Assembly (NCBI GenBank): GCA_001771735.1
Contig: MEUM01000132.1
Location: 1-8,851, forward strand
Direction: 5' to 3'
DNA: 8,851 nt
Source: Caldifarciminota bacterium RBG_13_43_14
GTDB lineage: Bacteria; Hydrothermota; Tepidihabitantia; SM23-42
Shown here: piece after piece, positions 5,568 through 8,851 of the stretch
How the letters are laid out: the number at the start of each line of letters is the position of its first letter
Numbering within the stretch: position 1 is the stretch's first letter
Position numbers and translations under genes: made by a program
Notes under the pieces: generated by a model
Database searches by the model: none
The model's input: the letters and a program-made list of their open reading frames with translations, nothing else
Told to the model about the DNA's origin: nothing

Positions 5568-7454
5568 CTTATTAGTAAACAGTTTATCCGGTGCGATATA
5601 GTCGCCGTATTTATTCTGGGCTTCGAGCAAACGCTGCTTCTGTTTTTCCAGTATGTCGAAAAGAACTTTGGGCGTATCTTTGATTTTGGTTTCGTATATC
5701 GTTTTAATCCGTTCGATCTTAGCAAGACTTTCCGGAATGCGAATAGTAAATTGTCTCGTATATTCTTCTTTAGAATATTCTTTGTTGAGTACTTGTTTGA
5801 ATAGTTTTTTCAAATCATCGTATTTTGGTATGCGACCGGTCGGGGTATTGATCGCATTGACTTCTTTGTTGACGCGAAGATCGATCCATTTATACCAAAC
5901 TTTTTTGTCGGTTTTTTCGTTCAGGAAATCACCATCTTTATCTTTCAAAAAATAATTAACCGAGTAGATCAAAGGATTCTTCTTCAAACCAGCAGCAAAA
6001 TCAAGATTAATCTGTATATATTTCCCGATCGGAATTGATAAAAAGTCGATATTGGACATTGGATTGAATTCCCGCACACCTTCTTTACCGAGGGTCGCGG
6101 CAGTAGTTTCAGATTCTAAAGAGGCGCCTCTGGTGATAATACCATGCGCCCAATCGAATGATTCTTCGACTGGAACCCACGTATCTGAATCACGACCACC
6201 ATAAACCAGGGCACCAACAACAACGCCTTTAGGATCATCGGCTTTCGGATCGAGATTATCAAATTGCTTGAGTGCAATAGTGAAGCGGGCATTCGGATGC
6301 GAGCATTTTATTTCTTTGTCATTTTTATCTTTTTTCCCCTTGGTCCATTCGCCCGAGTGATTATATCCTTTTACCGGCACTTCGCCATCCTTACCGATCC
6401 AGTGAATGCCTTTGTCTTCGGTCACAAGAACATTAGAGCAGATGATCTCGCCCGGACTATTCAAGGCTTTCCATTGCATCGGATCATCCTTGGAATTTAT
6501 TCCTTGAATAATACCAAACATACCTTTTTCAACATTCACGGTGCGGACTTCGCCGTCTTTTTTATGAAGATAGGCGATATCATCACCAACAATGGTCTCG
6601 CCATCGAGCATCGCCGTCGAGGTTTTCCCGCATAGCGATGGGAATGCGCCGGTAACATAAGTGACGCGATTGTTCGGTCCATGAATACCCATGATCAGCA
6701 TATGTTCGGTAAGCCAGCCTTCTTTGCTGCCACGGTTGATCGCCAATCTCATGGCGAGTTTTTTAAGTCCGATCGTATTACCGCCATATTGGGTGTTGGT
6801 GCTGTACACGATATCTTCCTGGAGATCGATAAAGATCCGGCGTTTATCGAGATTCTTGCAGGTTTTACGATCATCAAGTTCACCCTGTGAGTGAACGAAT
6901 TTAAAGAATCGAGCTTTTTTACCCTGCTTGACAAATGCCTGATAACCCGGGCGGTATAATATTGTTTCGCTGTGAGCGACGTAACTCGAATCGGTTATTT
7001 GCACTGCCGGAATAGAAAATTCAGAACCAGCCGGACCGAGAGCAAAGAAACAAACATATGCTTCTTTGCCTTTCATACTGTCTTTTAATACATTCATGAT
7101 ATCAACCAGGGCGGTATCGCGGTCTTTGGTTTCGATATGTTCACCCATTTCCACACCTTTAGGGATCAAAATGCCAGTGTTCTTTTTATCCCGACCCTGA
7201 TCACCGTAATTGTCGAAGTGAACAGTATGACCTTCGATCTTCAGCTTCGCTTCTTCGCCATTTTTTATCGCGCTTTCACGTATATATTTAATATCCTCGG
7301 GTGAATCATCGGAAACAAAAACGCGAGCTGGATTGCAATGTTCCAGATATTTGGCGACAAATGCATGGAGATCCGGGTTATCAATTACGCTCAACTTTTT
7401 GAACCCGCTATCTCCAAGTCGCTTTTTGAGTATCTCTATCGTATTGTCAGCCAT
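5553..7454 (-). CDS. pckG: Phosphoenolpyruvate carboxykinase (GTP)
   Basis: A 633-residue cytosolic enzyme interconverting oxaloacetate + GTP and PEP + CO2 + GDP, the entry step of gluconeogenesis or, in reverse, an anaplerotic step. GTP-type hallmarks are TQYGGN (221-226) followed by GLKK (K231/K232), the Mn-ligand histidine in TEHMLIMG (H251), kinase-1 loop FPSLCGKTST (271-280) with the mobile-loop C275 and K277, kinase-2 VGDDIAYL (289-296), HPNARFT (386-392), and WAHGIITRGASLESETTAA near 435-453. ATP-type enzymes lack the reactive-Cys loop. S279 replaces the Asn common after GKT in animal enzymes. Length is usual for the family. The start is fixed by a perfect SD, 7 nt upstream. It has its own promoter and terminator, so it is a single-gene unit. 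Identity is very secure; flux direction cannot be told. Confidence 0.98.
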   Translation of the reverse strand: MADNTIEILKKRLGDSGFKKLSVIDNPDLHAFVAKYLEHCNPARVFVSDDSPEDIKYIRESAIKNGEEAKLKIEGHTVHFDNYGDQGRDKKNTGILIPKGVEMGEHIETKDRDTALVDIMNVLKDSMKGKEAYVCFFALGPAGSEFSIPAVQITDSSYVAHSETILYRPGYQAFVKQGKKARFFKFVHSQGELDDRKTCKNLDKRRIFIDLQEDIVYSTNTQYGGNTIGLKKLAMRLAINRGSKEGWLTEHMLIMGIHGPNNRVTYVTGAFPSLCGKTSTAMLDGETIVGDDIAYLHKKDGEVRTVNVEKGMFGIIQGINSKDDPMQWKALNSPGEIICSNVLVTEDKGIHWIGKDGEVPVKGYNHSGEWTKGKKDKNDKEIKCSHPNARFTIALKQFDNLDPKADDPKGVVVGALVYGGRDSDTWVPVEESFDWAHGIITRGASLESETTAATLGKEGVREFNPMSNIDFLSIPIGKYIQINLDFAAGLKKNPLIYSVNYFLKDKDGDFLNEKTDKKVWYKWIDLRVNKEVNAINTPTGRIPKYDDLKKLFKQVLNKEYSKEEYTRQFTIRIPESLAKIERIKTIYETKIKDTPKVLFDILEKQKQRLLEAQNKYGDYIAPDKLFTNKKGLS

Positions 7455-7461
7455 CTTAATT

Positions 7462-7469
7462 ACCTCCTT
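7462..7469 (-). promoter_or_regulatory. Strong ribosome binding site of pckG
   Basis: The complement reads AAGGAGGT, the full anti-16S consensus, 7 nt before the ATG at 7452-7454. This indicates strong translation and settles the start codon. Confidence 0.92.
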
Positions 7470-7525
7470 AAATTTTTTGGCTTACGTTTTGATGTTTATT
7501 ATTGATCCTTTTATATTAATTGATT

Positions 7526-7575
7526 TCAAGTGAAGACTTAGAATTATATACAAGAATCGAAAAAAATCAAGTGAA
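7526..7575. repeat. Pair of 9-bp direct repeats bracketing the pckG promoter
   Basis: TCAAGTGAA occurs at 7526-7534 and 7567-7575, exactly 41 bp apart, close to four helical turns. One copy overlaps the -35 box, the other lies just past the predicted transcription start. The first copy is also TTCA-AG-TGAA, a small inverted repeat. This placement would suit cooperative or looping repression of pckG, but it could be chance in A/T-rich DNA. Confidence 0.4.
7543..7570 (-). promoter_or_regulatory. Probable promoter of pckG
   Basis: On the minus strand TTGATT (complement of 7565-7570) and a perfect TATAAT (complement of 7543-7548) are separated by 16 bp, the same spacing as in the CMD operon promoter. 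Transcription would begin near 7536, leaving a leader of about 80 nt. The 9-mer TCAAGTGAA overlaps the -35 box and recurs 41 bp downstream. The -10 match and location are good; the -35 is one third off consensus. Confidence 0.7.
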
Positions 7576-7632
7576 ATATGCATATATACAATCATTTATT
7601 TGCTGAAATTACGAGAGTTTTTCCTGTATCTG

Positions 7633-7695
7633 GTAGTGGCAAAGCTTGCTTTGCATAATAAATAAACATTTGTGTCGAGCGAGCTCGACCACTAC
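7633..7695. repeat. Symmetric double-hairpin repeat element (cruciform, possible MITE/REP-like)
   Basis: A 63-bp unit with outer arms GTAGTG (7633-7638) and CACTAC (7690-7695). Immediately inside each arm is a 16-nt perfect hairpin: GCAAAGC-TT-GCTTTGC (7639-7654) and GTCGAGC-GA-GCTCGAC (7674-7689). A 19-nt A/T-rich spacer (7655-7673) separates them. The two hairpins share length, loop size and the inner AGC/GCT but differ in arm sequence, suggesting conserved architecture rather than duplication. It lies 15 nt past the stop of the glycine-rich protein gene, so it may also help end that transcript. No transposase or clear target duplication is visible. The structure is directly seen; mobility is inference. 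Confidence 0.7.
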
Positions 7696-7710
7696 ATTCA
7701 TGGCAAATTT

Positions 7711-8814
7711 TTACTTCATAATTATAAATGACTTCCGGATATTTCCTTCTTGCCTGATAAAATAGACACCGGCCGGCAGATGATTTAACGAGATGTGATT
7801 TTTTTTGTCGCTTAGTCGATGCCTTGACTGTATCTTTCCGGTGATATCAAAGATCTCGATATACGACGGGAAACGATCGACCGAATAAACCAAACATCCA
7901 TTCATGATGATCGTACATTGAACATCAGTCGCAGTCGGTTTTATAGTCGCTTCATGAATAAAAACATCATATCCAAAGTATATACTCCCAGCTAATCCTG
8001 CATCGCCATTTTCCCAGCTGCCATTTCCGCCAATACCCGGGTTTAAGTTGATGGCCAGATTACTAGTGTCTAAAACAGATGAATAGAAAATTTTCACGCG
8101 ACCACCGCCGCCGCCTCCTCCGCCATAACCCTCGCTTGCACCGCCATTGCCGCCATTGGCCGCGATCATAATATTATGAATAGTACAAGAATATGATTTA
8201 ATAATAATACCACCGCCCGCGCCCCCACCGCCAGCAACAATGGCTGCATTATCGCCATTTTGTCCATTACCGTCGATGCTGACTGAATCGATGGTCATGC
8301 TATTTGCATGGAGGGTTAAGCAGGCACCACCGGCACCACCGAATCCTTCAACCCCGCTGAGCCGGCCCGCACCGCCGCCTGAGCCCATATAGATCAATGT
8401 ATCAAAGGCGTTACCATATGCATTACCGCCTGCCCCCGGGTTTCCGCCTCCGTTACCTCCATTTCCGCCATATGCACCACCGCCGCCACCACCGCCGCTG
8501 GTACTGCCGGCATAACCGCCGCCTGGGCCAAGACCATTAGGGGAAGAATTTGTACCGCCATAATAGCCCATCGCCGTGCCGTTTATATATGTATTCTCCT
8601 GTAATGTGATTGCCGGTGCGTTCAAATACAGCCAGCCGGTAGTATCATAAGCAGGCATGTATTTGCTTATGGTCAACCGGCTATTTTGTACTTTTACTTG
8701 ACTATTGTATTGGTGATAACCGCATATTGTCAGGCTGTCATTTATCACAATAAGACTGTCGCTATCCTCATATATGTAAGTTAATAAAAATAATGATACG
8801 ATCGCTATTACCAT
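7711..8814 (-). CDS. Secreted glycine-rich protein with T9SS-like C-terminal sorting domain
   Basis: A 367-residue protein starting with a short hydrophobic segment (VIAIVSLFLLTYIY, residues 2-15) that can act as a signal peptide, though the positive n-region is missing. The ATG has AGAGG (complement of 8820-8824) 5 nt upstream. Residues about 83-280 are low complexity, rich in GG, GGN and GGGG runs (for example 107-113 and 231-238), interleaved with beta-strand segments such as GGIIIKSYSC and GGRVKIFYSS. This resembles glycine-rich, beta-helix-like surface proteins. Residues about 288-367 fit a type A T9SS/Por sorting domain: IEIFDITGK (319-327), then LPAGVYFIRQEG, ending KSFIIMK. It is therefore probably exported and surface-attached or released; function is unknown. 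The encoding DNA is full of CCG/GCC triplets and much richer in G+C than its surroundings. Confidence 0.8.
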   Translation of the reverse strand: MVIAIVSLFLLTYIYEDSDSLIVINDSLTICGYHQYNSQVKVQNSRLTISKYMPAYDTTGWLYLNAPAITLQENTYINGTAMGYYGGTNSSPNGLGPGGGYAGSTSGGGGGGGAYGGNGGNGGGNPGAGGNAYGNAFDTLIYMGSGGGAGRLSGVEGFGGAGGACLTLHANSMTIDSVSIDGNGQNGDNAAIVAGGGGAGGGIIIKSYSCTIHNIMIAANGGNGGASEGYGGGGGGGGRVKIFYSSVLDTSNLAINLNPGIGGNGSWENGDAGLAGSIYFGYDVFIHEATIKPTATDVQCTIIMNGCLVYSVDRFPSYIEIFDITGKIQSRHRLSDKKNHISLNHLPAGVYFIRQEGNIRKSFIIMK

Positions 8815-8851
8815 TTTTGCCTCTATTAATTATAAGGGCCGGTTGCGTGGT

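Noticed and set aside
6264..6635. A 123-codon + strand open frame inside pckG
   Set aside because: It is antisense to conserved kinase-loop coding sequence and is explained as a shadow of pckG.
8100..8560. Repetitive CCG-rich tract that could be taken for a repeat array
   Set aside because: There are no regular repeat-spacer units; the repetition comes from glycine codons in an intact frame.
8829..8834. TATAAT-like -10 box upstream of the glycine-rich protein gene
   Set aside because: The start of transcription would fall inside the ribosome binding site, and any -35 box is outside the window.

Overview
This window of about 8.9 kb has moderate to low G+C content. It looks like a bacterial chromosome segment from a poorly cultured lineage with T9SS-like sorting, such as candidate division WOR-3 or a neighbour of the FCB group. 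That placement is inferred from three things: a GTP-dependent PEP carboxykinase, a secreted glycine-rich protein with a type-IX-like C-terminal sorting module, and a nitrilase resembling the Pyrococcus type. There are no rRNA, tRNA, CRISPR or phage genes and no transposase.

Left, + strand (1-3472): three tightly overlapping genes form one operon whose promoter lies outside the window. They are the C-terminal part of a radical SAM/SPASM protein, an unrecognised four-helix membrane protein, and a TMTC-like GT-C membrane glycosyltransferase carrying six TPR repeats. The overlaps are 14 and 4 nt. The operon meets the next one head-on across about 80 bp.

Middle, - strand (5397 down to 3554): a consensus sigma70-type promoter with a perfect palindrome in its spacer drives three genes in the order CMD/AhpD-like protein, LUD-domain protein, nitrilase-family amidohydrolase. 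The genes overlap by 17 nt and 1 nt. A shared redox or small-molecule task is likely, but the substrate cannot be read from sequence.

Right-middle, - strand (7570 down to 5530): GTP-type PEP carboxykinase (pckG) is a single-gene unit with its own promoter, a full Shine-Dalgarno sequence and a strong intrinsic terminator whose hairpin includes the last codons and the stop codon. The 5405-5530 gap behind it holds short direct repeats and an imperfect inverted repeat.

Right, - strand (8814 down to 7711): a secreted glycine-rich protein. Between it and pckG lies a compact, highly symmetric double-hairpin element (7633-7695) that looks like a small non-autonomous repeat. The most notable features are this element, the CMD-LUD-nitrilase operon with its promoter palindrome, and the radical SAM / membrane protein / glycosyltransferase operon.
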